Assembly (NCBI GenBank): GCA_003194525.1 | Contig: NBIV01000093.1 | Span: forward strand, 1 to 64,000 | Direction of reading: 5' to 3' | DNA length: 64,000 bases | Origin: Gracilariopsis chorda | Lineage: Eukaryota > Rhodophyta > Florideophyceae > Gracilariales > Gracilariaceae | Part shown: piece after piece, positions 41,553 through 54,252 of the stretch | Layout: the number at the start of each line of letters is the position of its first letter | How positions within the stretch are numbered: position 1 is the first letter of the stretch | Notes under the pieces: model-generated | Databases searched by the model: none | What the model was told of the DNA's origin: nothing | What the model saw: only the letters and a program-made list of their open reading frames with translations | Program-made: the position numbers and the translations under genes

Positions 41553-43499
41553 ATGTGTCAGGCTTACAACGATCAATCTTCGACTCCCGTGTATCCTCAG
41601 GTGTACCACACCTCTACTGGTGAACCACTCCGGCCTGGGGAGCATCTCGATCATCGTGCCACTCGGGTGTTTGTGCCTTTCCACGATCGGCTGGTCAGCC
41701 TACCATGCTCCGTCGGTGAATACATCCATCATTTTGCGCATTATCTTCAGGCGAGACGCTGTCGCGCGGTACCCGAAACTCTCTGGAGTGAGGGCAAACG
41801 GAACCGTGAGGATTCGTATAGCGCCCATTGTCTCCACGTTCCGGTGCATGGCGATAAAGCTCCAACAACGGTGGAGTAATGCGATACCTCCTACCTTAGG
41901 TGCATCAAGGAACGCGAAATGCAGTCGCGTCTGCAACTTCTCCTCCAGAATGAATCCATTCACCATGCGGAGCACACTTCTGGCAGCATCTCAGATGGCC
42001 GCTCTCCTCTGCCGCTGCTTCCTTATGACCCTCCACACGACGGCCTCTATTGGTTAGACCGCAGTAACTGAGATACCAACTCCGTGGACCAAACCCGTAT
42101 CAGGAACACCTTTGGCTTCTTCTTCGGATGGCATAACACGGAGTTCTATAATATGCCTTCAGGTCAGCGTTCCAAATACTACGTCCCCATCGTCAACTCC
42201 TGGATGGATCATTGGTTGTCGCCTCACCTGAGCGTGGCGATGCCCCTCGTCTTTGCATATCACACCTCTGGGTTACTGAATACCCACGAATCCCTGACGG
42301 GGTCTGTTCTGTTGATTCTCTTTACGGCGTTCGCTGTGGGGGTCCTTATGGCGTACCTTGAGGCGGTGGAAGAGGTTGTCCTCTCCTGTACGCGGAGCCA
42401 CGATGGTCGCCTCTATTAGGATTGGTCATAGCAGCCTACACCGGGTCGTTTATTTCCCCTTTCGGTGGCCATGATACAGTATATCCGCTCCTTGGGTGTG
42501 CAAAACCTTGCCAAGGGCACCACGTGAAGTGCGGACGAAGCGGAGGCTCTTCTTGATTAAAACCTTCATGTGAACTGGTCTGAAATCCTGGGTTTCTTGT
42601 GCTCTGACTATGGGGAAGACAAGTTCTACACCATCAGGCGAAGTCCGAACGGTGACGATGACGAACGCGCATGTGTTGCTTTTCCTCGTCATATTGAAGG
42701 GAGGGCGCCTAAGTTGCCACGAGTGCAGGTCTCCGATAATGATCCCAAGGTAGAGAGTCTGTCGATCCGCACACCAGTTCCTTCGCCAGGTGGAGGATTT
42801 GCCGTAGCCCCTACAGTTAGTGGTGATACTTCTCTTACTCCTGCGGTTGATGCTGCAGCTCCTGTCACTGTCACTCCGGCTTCGGTGCCTGCGGTCCCTG
42901 TGGTGGGGATGGATCTTTCGCCTATGGAGGAGGATGCAATCGCTCCTACCTCAGTGGGTCCAACGCCTTCGATTCTTTCGGCTCCTGCGGTGCAGCACGC
43001 ATTGAGAAGTGTGCTACTGCCGGCTTCTTCTTCACCTCCGCTGTCGGGGCTTGCAGTCGTCTCTCCGGCTCCTTCGTCGCCATCTCCTTTGGTGGCTGGA
43101 CCCGCTTCTCCTACTCAGGCTAGTGCGTCTGCCCCAATGGTGGTATCCACGGCTTCTTCGGTGGTTGCTACCGCCGTCAAGTCAAAAGAAGGTGCGATAG
43201 CAGTCGCCTTTCAGGAGTTGGTGCAAGCCTGCCTGGTGGTGGGCATCAGTGCACTAGCTTCTCCCGCTGAGGCTATGGGCGAAGCTCGTGGCTGGGTGCT
43301 AGAGCTCTAGAAGGCGCGTACGGATAGCGATTCCCTGAGTTCGATGCGTGACAGCCTGAAGGAGTTCATCGATAACCAGGCCACTGTGGCGAAGGTGCGC
43401 TTGGATGCGGAGTATGTGGCGCACCTTGGCGGAAACCTTTAGGTGGTTGACGTAGCCTGTACGGATGCAGTTAGTAATTTCAATAAAGTTATCCCTTAG
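41553..43499 (+). pseudogene. Antisense ORF of the Gypsy element, unknown protein
   Basis: A single plus-strand frame of about 649 codons, starting ATG 41553 and running to TAG 43497-43499. It has stops inside (TAA 41877, TGA 42069, TAG 42417 and a few up to 42560, TAG 43308, TAG 43440) but no frameshift over 1.95 kb. The first part is mixed and soluble-looking. 42084-42419 includes a hydrophobic stretch (SLTGSVLLILFTAFAVGVLM) that could cross a membrane. 42570-43310 is a 246-codon open run, very rich in Pro, Ser, Ala, Val and Thr, with an acidic DLSPMEEDAIAP. The last part is helical and charged. Antisense frames at this position are known in some plant Gypsy elements. No family is recognised. 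Confidence 0.55.
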
Positions 43500-43681
43500 G
43501 CATTACAGCAGTTCCATCTAAGGTTAGTGTTAAATTGTGTCCATTAGTCCTATAGGTACGACAAGAAACGAAAAGAAACCTGTAGGGTAGTAAAATGTGA
43601 AGAAAGAGGAGATATACCATTGTGGGTCCCTCCCTCTTTCTTAAACAAAAACGCATACGAGTAGTTGCAGTTTCGCTCCAG

Positions 43682-45310
43682 TTAGGCGTGGTATCGCCTG
43701 ATGAAGTTCTCCGGGATGTGTTCTGGAGGTTCTTCCGTATCACCTGCTGAGGTGTAGCCGTACCATCTGACGCGGTTTTTGATTCCTGAACTGGTTTGAC
43801 GGTGCGACACGATGTGATCCACTGCATACAGGGCCCCACCCTGGAGTGTCGAGAGTACGTCCGGGGTATCCCGAGGAGTCTTGCCTAAACGAGGGACATC
43901 CTCACCCATGGAAGGGCTATGAGGGTCCACCGATACTACCATTGGTGAACGGGGCATGCCCAGTTTTTCTGCTGGTGCCGCTTGCGGTGGGGGATGAGCG
44001 ATGGGTGGCTGCTGAGGTGAAGTACGTGGGAGAGGCTCTGGGGCTTTTGTCACCCGGTCCCGCGAGACGATTTCGCGGAGCCCATCTACCTCGATGGCGA
44101 TCGTATCCTTATAGGTGGCGAGTACCTTGTAGGGCCCTAAAGTGTTTGGCGCCAATTTTCTGGGTGATATCTGGTGGTTCTTCTGACGTCTCCTGGGGTT
44201 TGTCGAGAAAATTTTCATCCCCTTCCTTCAATTGTGGGCCTTGCTTCACCTTTACGTCAAAATCCTGTTTGTATCTCCTTTGAGAGGCGATCAGCCAAGC
44301 CTTCGCAAACGCGAGTGCGTTCTCATACCGCCTGGCAGTTGCCCTTTTTGATTGGGCTGCCTTGGGCGCCTGAGAACCGTCCAAAACGTACTCTGTGGCG
44401 CGCGTGGCAATCACGGCGCTTGGGAGGATTCGTGACAGCACTAGGTTGGACGGTGAAGTCCCTGTGGAGCGTTTCATCTGAAAGTTATAGGCATACGTGA
44501 GCGGGCCCAGGTACGAGTCCCAATCCTTCTGGTGGTCCACAATGTAGTGTCTGAACCTCGAGGCGATGGTCTTGTTGAACCTCTCTGCTTGCCCATTCGC
44601 CTAGTGATGATAGGCTGTGGTAAACAGCTGTTTCATCTCCAGTATTCCTGAGAAGGCACCGAAGAGTTTTGCCGCGAATTGCGGACCGTTATCCATGAGG
44701 AGGTACATGGGTATCCCATAAGTGTAGACCCAATTCTCCAGAAAGGCATCAGCAATTACTCCAGCCGTGGTGCTCCTCAAAGAAATGGCGCGGGTGACCT
44801 TCGAAAAGCGGTCGGTGATAACCAGGGTATAACGATATCATCGCTCCGACTTCGGTAGAGGGCCCAATATATCCATACCACAAACTTCGAAGGACTTCAA
44901 GAAAAAAACATGGTTAGGGGGGTGCTATGCTTCCTCATGGTACCCCTAGTGGCGGCACATGAACGGCAGTCCGCCACCGTTTGGAAAGCATCATTGGCCA
45001 TGTGTGGCCAATGGAACTCTCTCCTCATGCTGAAATACATGCCAGAGCAGCCAGGGTGTCCTGCAAGGCGAGGATATTGCGAAAGATACAGAAACCTAGC
45101 CCAAAGGCTGGCAGGGATCACCTTTTGGAGTGCACCGTCAAGGGGTGCGCGGCGCACTAACACGCCATCCCAGTCTATATAGAAGATGGATATGGTGTGT
45201 CGAACAGTGGCAAGGCTCTCCTTACCAGATGGGTGCGTGCTCTGCTCCTCCAGGAATTCCTCTATGTTTATGGGAAGTACGTCCTTCTCCTCTTCAACTA
45301 GGGCCATCAC
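43682..45310 (-). pseudogene. Gypsy-1 integrase with C-terminal chromodomain, broken
   Basis: In order on the minus strand: the zinc-binding H-H-C-C region (45310-44897, with AGHPGCSGMYFSMRREFHWP and CRSCAATRG); the catalytic core with GMDILGPL, LMDNGPQF and, after a TAG, ANGQAERFN, giving the D,D,E triad; a GPY/F-type strand (LGPYKVLATYKD) at about 44130; and a chromodomain at 43685-43834 (YAVDHIVSHR.., NRVRWYGYTS, PENFI). The aromatic residues that hold methyl-lysine are only partly kept. Frames shift at least twice. It joined cDNA ends to host DNA when active. Confidence 0.8.
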
Positions 45311-45311
45311 C

Positions 45312-47205
45312 TCAGGAATATCGGAATTTTTCCACTGGAGTTATTACAGTCCACGAAATCTCCTGCAGGTCAGCTTCCTTTCTCGGTGCCACATAGGGTG
45401 AGGCACGGAAGGGTGTCCTCCAAGGGGGTTGTATCTTCTCCATTGGTGGATATACGGGAAAGAGCGTCCACTGTCTGGTAATTCGCGCCTGGGCGGTAGA
45501 CGATATCAAACTCGTACTCCAGCAGGCGCAACCTCCAACTTCTATGCGTCCGGAGGCGTCCGTCAAGGACAATATTCACTTCAGTGGGGCATGATCAGTC
45601 CGCAAGGTGAAGCGCTTACCCTCCAAGTAAGGGCGGAGTAGTAGTACTGCCCACACGATAGCGAGACATTCCCTCTCGGAGGTAGAGTACTTCCCCCCAG
45701 CCTGGGAAGCTACGAATCCAGTAACGTACTTGCTGCAGTCCACATTCCGGTTGTTCCTGTAGGAGAACGGAGCCCACCTGGTACTTACAGGCGTCCGTAT
45801 CCAAAACCATGCGTCCGTGCCGTTTCGGTAGAACTAATATCGGAGGTTCAATCAGGTTCCTCTTCAGCATTTCAAGAGCTTCATACTCCTCGTCCGTCAA
45901 GGTGCCAATTTGCGTCCGTTTATCTTTCTCCATAAGGCGATTCAATGGGCCACTACTCGGAAGAAATTAGGGACAAACCTGCCGAAGACGTTGCACAAAC
46001 CTAGGAAAGAACGTAGTGCCGTCTGGTCCGTGGGCAGTTTGGCTTCCTTGATGGCGCCTTGGGTCTTGCTTAATACCTGTAGACGACCGGAGAGCACTAC
46101 GTGTCTCAGGTAATCCACAGAGGACTTGAAGAAGAAGCTCTCTAGCTTCCGAGTTAGTCCAGCACCCTTCAGAAGTTGGAGGACGTGTCTCACATGCTCG
46201 AAGTGCTCCTCTACGGTGCGCGAGTAGATAATGACGTCTTCAATGTATATCAGGGCGTATCGCCACTTCATCTTTGACAGGATTATGTCCACTGCCCGCT
46301 GGAATGTGGCGGGGTCGTTTTTCAATCCGAAAGGCATCCTTAGGAATCTGGATATGCCACAGTGGGTTGTGAATGTTGTCTTGTCCTTATCGGTTCGTCC
46401 ATCTCGATTTGCTAGTATCCACTATTGGCGTCTAGAGTAGAGAATACCGACACATCACCTAAGGAGTCGATACATTCATCCATGCGGGGTATCGGGTGGG
46501 AGTCCCGTACATTTACTTCATTCTGGCGCCTTTAATCGATACAAATCCTCAAGGCTCCATCGTTCTTCTCGCCGACCACCACCATTGAGGCCAATTTGGA
46601 GGTGGACGGCTCAATCATGCCCTTGTCCAACATGCTTTGGATCTCCCCACGCTCCAATGGCGTGCATGGAGTCCGGCTCTTCTTGGGAGCTGATGTACCG
46701 GTTTTGCCTCAGGTGTTAACTGGATCCGGTGGTTGGTCAAGTTTATTTGGCCCAAACAGCCGGATCACATCTCCTCAAAGACGGATAAATTTTCTATTAT
46801 CCTTTGGCGATACTTTACGAATTGTTCGCCAATTTGGAGCTTCTCCTGCCATGGGGCAGGGGGTGTCTTCTTAGGAGGCGACGGTGAAGAATCAGTCTCT
46901 ATTGCAGTGACAGTGTCCTGTAAAGCAAGGTATTTCTTTGGCGGGATCTGAGCCAGTCCTGTAGGAGCGGGCAAACCTATCCCCACTACGGTGCCCTTGT
47001 GAAGCCTTAAAGGAGACTCCTTAAGGTTGGCAACCACAACCCTGAAGGAGATGGTTGGCACTATTTCCATGGGACCATTCGCCATCACGGATTGTTGCCT
47101 CGTAGTAAGTTGAGAGCTCCCCTGCAAGAAGGACAAACCTGAGATGGATGATTGCACCCAGACTTCGGCCTGGCTCCTCGCGGGTATCTGAATACTTCTC
47201 ACCAC
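45312..47205 (-). pseudogene. Gypsy-1 reverse transcriptase and RNase H, broken
   Basis: The RT fingers/palm region starts around 46850 and is badly shifted. The clear part is 46337-45942 with MPFGLKNDPATFQRAVD and the catalytic box YIED, where the family has Y-x-D-D, followed by LRSFLGLCNVFGRFVPNF. RNase H follows (45945-45312) with [17 protein letters not shown] and the RPGANYQTVDALSR joint to integrase. The loss of an Asp in the RT box adds to the stops and shifts: this copy cannot make an active RT. Confidence 0.8.
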
Positions 47206-47220
47206 GCGGAATTTGTTCGA

Positions 47221-47598
47221 CTACATCTCCTTTGGAAGTCTACCCACATGACGCGCATTTGCGTCTGGTCCCGCAGAGGTGGACACGATACCTACAGGGG
47301 TTACATTATGAAAGATCACCTGCAGCAGGCGTGGGTAGATGGCACGCACATACCAGTCCACAAAAGAAGTCCCTAGTATGCAGCGTGCGGCCACGTTTGT
47401 CATTACCAAAAACCACACTCTCAGCCTTAAGGATCCGACACGGAGACATAAAGGCAGAGCCCCAAGGATGTTTAACGTTCGCCGAGATTCATCGCGCACA
47501 ATTGGTAATTCTTCTGTCCTTAAGGAGTTCAAGGCCGACCTGGGGATCATGTCGACATGTACCGGGTTTGGACCGGCGCCTGTGTCCAAGATGGGCAC
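47221..47598 (-). pseudogene. Gypsy-1 aspartic protease
   Basis: A 125-codon open stretch that opens MPILDTGAGPNPVHVD, the D-T-G-A active site of retroviral-type proteases, followed by a CILGTSFVDWY strand that matches the second conserved ILG motif. It cuts the Gag-Pol polyprotein. The catalytic triad is intact, unlike that of RT. Confidence 0.75.
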
Positions 47599-48099
47599 GT
47601 GCAGTGGTTGATTCGAGAGGAAAGCATCCTAAGGAAACAAAATACTTTATATTTTTCTAGTCGGAGCAAATATACTGATTCCTCGAAGGTGGTGGATGGG
47701 TCCGCTGAAAATAGGGGATCCAGCGATTTCGTTGCATTTTGGCGTGGGGGGTCCACCAATTCCATTGCAACTTGGCACACGGATTCCCCCCTTCCCGAGA
47801 AACGACTTCCGTTAGACTGAGTCTCGACGTAAAGGAGCCACGCAGAGCCTCTACGCGCGTTCCTGAGGGTTTTTCCTGATGGGAAGACGTCGGAGTTAAA
47901 GGCGCTGCGTTCGGTTGCAGTGGTGTCCCCGGGATCACAGCGGTCCCTTGCAAGGTGATAAGAGCTGCAGCGAGGGCGGCTAGTCCCTGCTTAGGTGGTC
48001 CCAGGACTGGTTGAGCGGCTTCCCCCAATGGGATGCGGTATCCATAACGACCTTGAGGGGAACGGAAATCGCCATCAGTGGTATGGTAACTATCATTCT

Positions 48100-50156
48100 C
48101 CGAGTATGTGTCTTTCGCTGCCTGGAAATCTTTTTCCCTCTCCTAAAGATTGGCGGCCCTTATTGGTGGGGTGAGAGTGGTGCAGTGCACTGGTTTTCGT
48201 GACAAACAAATACTACAAGGTGGTGGGTAACTTGGAGGATTTGCGAAGTGGACATTCCTAAAGGATCCCGCTGAGGTGTATGAGGTGGGTGACGACGGTG
48301 TTAGTGAACGAGAAGGTGCCTCTAGGGGTGACGCAAAGTTGAGAGCAAGGGAGTTCTGCTCTGGTTCGATAGTTAGATTGTCTGCGTCTCCTGAAATGCT
48401 GGTGTCCAGAATACAGGCCGTAGCCATGAGATTCCTTGAGGCGTAGATTTGCCCGAAAGTACAGCGTGGCTTCGCCATCCAGCGTGGTGGGAATCCCCTT
48501 AGGATTCCACGAAGCGCGCTAACTACGCATAGGTGGTCTGAGGATGGGTGGTTAAATACCCTCGTGCGTATCGAAGGGAGGAGTCCCTTAAAGAACAGCA
48601 ACTTTAACCACCGTTCGGAGTACAAGTTTCAACACCTTAAGGCCTTGCTCCAGAGGTTCTGGGAAAACTCCGTTTCGGTGATTCCCGTGCTCTGACTGGA
48701 GGAAGTAACAACAGCTTCGGCATCCATAATCATCTCGTCTGTGGCGTTCCGTTTGAAGAGAAAGTTGACCACTTTGGGGTACGCCATCAGTAGTTCTGTT
48801 CCAGGATCATCCACAATTGCGCTTTCTCCTGTGAGGCGGGGTTGCGTGAGGAAGTGCACCTGCCCAATGAGGTAGAACTGAAAGCACCACATGGTGGCCT
48901 CTTCATGTAAGCCGTTTGTGTTACACGCCAAACGGAAGCGTCTAAGGAATTTCAGCACCGAGATAGGATCTTCGCCTAAGAATGTATATTTCTTCATTTG
49001 AATATCCATTCGGCGCTGAATCTTCGTACGTCTTTTAGCGCCCGACGTGTTTTAAAGAGTGGAGCGATCATTCAACGTGTAAGTTTCATACTCCACCACT
49101 TTGGCGAATAGATCGTTTGACGGGACAAGCTTCCCGACCCTTGTTCTTTTCTCCTTCAGAGGTTCGTCGTCCTCTGAGTCGGAGCTGTTCTCGGAATCGG
49201 AGCCCGTACTACTCTCCAAATCGGGGTGTCTTCTACTTCTTCTTCCGTCCCTTTTTTTTTAGCCTCGTCTTTCCTGAGTGGTGTCCATGGTCTGATGTGG
49301 TCCCTTTTATCGCGATTCACCACCGGAGTATCCTTTCCTCATCTCTAAAGGTGAATTTTGTCCCGACCGGTATCCTGTCCTCCTCCGTGGGGCGTCTGGT
49401 CCAAATGGTTCATAGCGATATTCCTAAGGCTTCCCCGTTTCCTTTTTGTGGTATCCTGTCCTTTTCCGGCAGGAGGAATGGTATTATCCTGTCCTCCTCT
49501 GCCCGGCGTTACCCTAGGTACTGATAGAGGGACCTTCTCCTGAACGGAATATGCACTTTGAAAGGAGGCAACCGGCTGTAGGTGCATGGTTTGGAAGCGA
49601 ACCTACGCTTGTGTAACATCAGAAAGCACATCCAGTAAAGCACCAGAATCCAACAGGGCATCTGCAGGGCGGTGCGCACTTTCGATAGCAATCTCCTCCG
49701 CTAGGGCGTGGTGGCGGGATCCAAGATGCACTTCGATAGCTTCAGGATTCCGTTCGGTGAGGTCTTGCGAAAGTTAATTGGTGAGGCGTGCGGCCATAGA
49801 CTGGATAGATGTATCGGGTTCTATTGCGCTATGGGCCTGGATCTGCTGATGCGGTGGCGGTTATGATGGCGTCCGGGGTTCTTCTACTTCCACAGAGGTA
49901 TTCTCCTGAGGCATGGCGTGGTTTTCCGCTATCCTCGGGTCATTAAGTCTCCTTATTCTTGTCGGAACCGGTCGACATTGGAGCTGTCATTCTGTGGAAG
50001 ACGTTCAGGGTCATCCAGCATGGCGGTGGGTCCTTGAGGGGCGCTGCGTGTGCTGTGTCCACCTTGGGAGCTCGGTGCCTGAGTAGCCTGAGAGAGGGTT
50101 ACAGGAGTAGGTTCTTGGGAGCCATAGAGTAGTAGGTCGGGGTGATTTGCTTCCAC
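48100..50156 (-). pseudogene. Gypsy-1 Gag, broken
   Basis: Pieces in three frames from an ATG at 50156. There is a Gln/Ser/Pro-rich start, then an acidic Ser-rich stretch with SSDSEDDEPLKEKRTR near 49150. The capsid-like core is at 49009-48629 (MDIQMKKYTFLGEDPISVLK) and 48625-48500 (LKLLFFKGLLPSIRTRVF). A possible remnant of a zinc knuckle (CSICLSRKPVHC) lies near 48200. Gag packages the RNA. Several stops and shifts. Confidence 0.65.
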
Positions 50157-50517
50157 ATCGTAGTCAGATTATTGAAGGATTCCACTACGAGGGGGGTCCA
50201 GTCGGTGCGAGTGTAGCGCTTTTCTGTCGCGCTGCGTTACATAAAACTTACGGAACGACTCTTTTCGGTCGGGAGACCAGTTGTGGTACAGCCTGTGATG
50301 AGCACAATTTCCTTAAAATAGAGCTTTTATATTAGGCCTAACAGATGGGTTCCAATAGGGGGTGGTCTCGCTAATATAGGAGCGGCGACTGGGGGAATCC
50401 AGAAAGGATATCGGCAAGCACCAAGCGGAGAGCGGGTTCAATGGGCAAAAGATAATCCTAGAGGCGCTGCTATGGGATGCCCTGGGTATCGGCGTCTTAA
50501 AAACTATCCCTAGAGGA

Positions 50518-50846
50518 TGAAGTAATCGTGTACCTGAAGGTGAGTATCATGAGTTTGAACCAGACGAGCTAGAACAAGCCTCGAGGATGCTTGGTTTACT
50601 TCCCCGGAGGTGGAGCTCCAGCTGCGCACTATATACAGTGCCACGAGCTGACCTCGACAGAAACTATCTACTGTATTCTATAAAAATCTAAGTTTGGGTA
50701 TTCTACCTAATTGCATTACAGTGCGCTGGAACAATTCCTCTGGAGTGGTGTGCTACGTGACACCAGTTAGAAAATACAACTACTCTGTCAGGAACCTTCC
50801 GTAACAGCCCATCCTTAGGAGCATATATAGTACTCACTGCACTACA
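50518..50846 (-). repeat. 5' LTR of the Gypsy element
   Basis: Full-length partner of 40692-41020, with the same TG..CA ends. The base run inside it (in element direction TCCTCTAGGGATAG) does not begin with the usual TGG of a tRNA primer site, so the primer is unclear. The flanks of the two LTRs show no clear target duplication. Confidence 0.85.
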
Positions 50847-51600
50847 ATATTCTTGTCAACAACCAAATAATGGTTGGTAGCAGTATGCGTTGCAAGAGGG
50901 CATGGGTGTGCCAAAAATGGTGCGCTACATTACCCGCCTACGCCGGTCACCACGGCATTTTGCCAGCAATTAACGTCAATTCTAAAATTTTCAGCAGCAG
51001 CAGCAGCACATCGAGAAGCTGATTAGCTGTTGCTGAAACTGCTGCTGCTGCTGCTCTTCATTGGCTTTGCACTGAGCCACGTTGCAAAATTCACCCCCAA
51101 TTATTGTTACCAAAGTGTCAACAATGCTTTTTTGTATCCATCCATCCAATTTTGGCTCTGGCAAGACGAGCAGATCCTCCATAACTCGGCAAAGCTGAAA
51201 ATGGATGCGAAAGCATATAATTGTCTCTCCTTTTTATAGATTTGGTGAAAGATGAAGGGGTAGTTGTTGATTGAGGGGAGGCCTTATGCGAATAAAGCGC
51301 CCTGCGCGTTATTGTCATGCTCCGCAGAAATATTTCTTGGAGTGACATCTCCTTTCCATTCAAACACGTCACCAGCAGCAGAGTGGCTGGCACTGCAATC
51401 ATTTCTGCAGTGCCAGCAAATGGCAATCAATAGCACTTGGATCGCTACGCGTCTGTCAAAATTAATAAAACTTTAGATTTGCAGCACCACTACCACATCG
51501 AATCCGTCACCCATATTTTTGCTCTGGCACAGCATGCAGAACCCTATTTTCTGCATGCAGCCATAAATGGATTCGAAGGCATATTCATGTGGTCACATTT
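50847..51600. other. Diverged Helitron-derived sequence right of the Gypsy element
   Basis: No gene. CAG/CTG tracts near 50993 and 51035, the second kind of tail twice (near 51140-51225 and 51515-51595), a degraded stem A near 51278, and GCTGGCACTGCAATCATT near 51385. It is probably the continuation of the repeat into which the Gypsy element inserted. Confidence 0.5.
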
Positions 51601-54252
51601 AACTGGTGCATGAACTCTTTGAGGGGCAAAAATGTAGTTTTTGATTGAAGGGCACCGCTGCGCCCATAGAGATGCTCGCACTCCCCCTTCTGCATCTGCA
51701 ATTTACCTTTCTTGGGATAAAGCCTCTCTGCCAAAAAAAAAAACCACCAACAACAGCAGCAAGGCTCTAAAATCATTGACTGCTGCGTTATGTTGGTTGC
51801 CACTCCTGGTGGGTGCCTGGCACTACCACAAATGAGTAAAGAAAAACCCACTCTGCAGTAGGCAGATACGCAAAATGGTTGGCAAGTTGCACTGCGCCAG
51901 TTTAGTATGCCACACAGACATAGATACTGCACTAGCGGAATGCAAAGAGCATCTGGCGTGCTCAACATAACCACTATTTGTACTTCGCATTGAAGGCTTG
52001 ACCAATAGCGCAGTGCCGTAACCGTTTGTTACTTTGTACACTGTTGCTGGCCTGGGACCCACACAAGGCCAAGCTCATGTGCAGATCGCCACAGGAGTAC
52101 CTCACTGACTATAACGGATCTAAGAAAGATCAGATGGTTCTCTGTGGTACAGTGGTCGTGAATCATGATTATAAGACCGCAAGTAATTTGAAACGAAGGC
52201 AGTATGAAACATATCGTGAAACGGGAATTGCAAGCAGATTGCTCGTGGACGTAACCGAGTTTGATAATGCGCTTCGAAAAGCACTGTAGATTTACAATAC
52301 GCCCGCAGAGCTACGAAATCTGGCTGTTACACCATACGAGCAAGGTCCGGACCCAGATCAAATGCCCTTCGAGAACTGGGAGGCTCTATATAGCGAAATA
52401 CGTACGAGCCATGAGCAGCAACAAAAGCAATAAGTGTATTGCCGTCTGTTGAAGCCCTGAGAATGGCTCTGTGAATGAGTGATTCGTGATCAAAGCTCCT
52501 TGTCACAGCGCATACAGAAGGGTATTACATCATTGATTGAGATACATAGAGCTATAACAACTCGAGACGAGCACCTGGTGCGAACTTCGTCAATGTTGCA
52601 GTCAATTTAGACGACGTTGAAAACTCGCGAAAAAATCATTGAAACCAACATTGCGGCGTTGCAACAGTGAGAAGAGCTAAAAGAGAGAACAGGCACTCCA
52701 GGAAAGGTGTTGTTTGTGCAGGAATCCATAGGCACTGAAATAACATACGTGATCAACCTCCTTCGCGATATCACGTTGTCAGAAGGAATAGTTACCAAAA
52801 TAACTGCCACTATAGGCATTGCAGCATCTTCATACCTATATGGCCGCATTTTACACAGCCGTTTTGGACTTTGTGTCAGATACGGACGGCAAAAGCAGCA
52901 GTATAGCTACTTTGTCCAAAAACGGTCCCCTATCTCAACTTGCGAAACTACTTCGTGAAACACGACCGCTCCTCTTAGAGGAGGCGTCCATGCTTTCAGT
53001 AAATACTTTTGAACTCATAGATGCGTTGCTCAAAGATATTGGTGCAGTTCAATGGAAAACCCACCTTCATCTGGGGGATCGACGATCGTCTAATCCGGCG
53101 ACTGGTCCCAACTGCTTGTAGTTGTGAAACTGGTATAAATCAAGGCTAAGCCGAGTGAAAATGTCATACGATTGTACGCAAACATTTGCAACCAGTAGCC
53201 AGTGAAAAGTGATGTGTGGAAAGTGTGCTCGGATAAAGTGCTGTACCTCACCAAACAAGTATGCCAAGCTGATGTTCAGGCATATGCGTCGCTCTTAAGT
53301 TCCATTACACCCAACAGAATATCCAACGACACTCCACTACCAATCAGATTTACCAGCCGAATGCAAACAACTTAGTAAAGCCTGTGGCATGCTTACAACA
53401 CGATGCAAGAAAGATTTTGATTTGAGCAAAATGCTCATTTCGTCTAGAACGCAGTTGATAGACGAGAATAGCAGTGTTGACTCTTTCTCATGACGAACGT
53501 TCCAATCTTCCCTCAGTGAAAACTGTAAAACTTGACCGAGGGCAGAACCTACTGTTTGAAATCGCTAGTACAATAGTTCGCAAGTTTGCAAATCAGTATT
53601 CTTTTACTGAAAGACTGCCTCATAATTGGGAATTGAGAATTAGTGTTCCAGTTATGGTCACCGAAAACGACAGGCATCCTTCTGTGCTCAACGGAAAGCG
53701 ATTCGTAGTTTTGCGTGTAAATCAGTATAAAAAGCAGATGGCTCGATTTGACGAAAACGTACAAATGCTAGAGCAACAGTTTCTGCACCGTATGGACTTC
53801 GCGTTTTCCTTCGCAGATATTCGCATGAATCAAAGATAGTTCACCATCTATCTCTTGTTCGCAGTAACTTTTTTCAAGGAAGAGGGAAAGACCTCGGATG
53901 GCTTTGTTGTGGATGTGGGATAAATATTATTCTGGGCATGTCTGTTGTACATGGCATTGTCACGCTTTCAAAGGATTGAGCAAGAGCTGCTTATATATGA
54001 CCCAAAATTTAAACCCATTAATGTGCTCACAATGTATCTCATGCATGTGTTGATCGCAAACCACGTTCTGGCTGAAACCATACTGTTCTGCACCCCTCCG
54101 GAACAGGAATCATGTTTTATGCGATTTTTCTGTTTAAATCAAAGTGCTTGCTTTTGTGCTTTTGCGTCCTCCCCCTTTTTTATTCCGAATTTGTTTTGCC
54201 ACTCCTACACCGTGGCGCACAGTGCTTCCTGCAGCCGAGGGCCTCTTTCTTG
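51601..54252 (+). mobile_element. Helitron copy 2 (coding remnant)
   Basis: The 5' part (51880-52100) aligns with 1810-2030 of copy 1, including CTGGCCTGGGACC and the coding-like stretch CRSPQE..T.Y.GS.K.Q.VLC. The 3' part (53300-54252) aligns with 5460-6388, ending with a decayed GCAGCCGAGGGCC hairpin and TTTCTTG at 54252, followed by T. The left border is approximate. More decayed than copy 1. Confidence 0.65.
52600..53940 (+). pseudogene. Helitron Pif1-like helicase remnant
   Basis: Decayed SF1 helicase of a Helitron. 52707-52880 corresponds to motif I and Ia, with the P-loop reading ESIGTEIT where GxxGTGKT is expected, and IGIAASSYLYGR matching the 'SGIAA..L.GG' motif. 52880-53121 holds LRETRPLLLEEASML (motif II, normally DE) and a damaged motif III. 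After a stop-rich gap, 53474-53839 matches the C-terminal part of copy 1 (LDRGQNLLFE, ENDRHPSVLNGKRFVVLRV). Motif V/VI sequence follows to about 53980 with shifts. The Rep domain of copy 1 is absent here. Helicase would unwind DNA during rolling-circle transposition. Confidence 0.65.

Larger units (their letters stand above)
40692..50846 (-). mobile_element. Ty3/Gypsy retrotransposon with chromodomain (chromovirus type), complete but decayed
   Basis: Two LTRs of about 330 bp enclose gag, protease, RT, RNase H, integrase and a chromodomain, all on the minus strand and in the Gypsy order. The element copies itself through RNA and integrates cDNA; the chromodomain guides integration to modified chromatin. 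A reading frame on the plus strand (41553-43499) sits between the chromodomain and the 3' LTR. The LTRs differ at perhaps one position in five by eye, and gag-pol has many stops and shifts, so the insertion is old. Confidence 0.85.
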
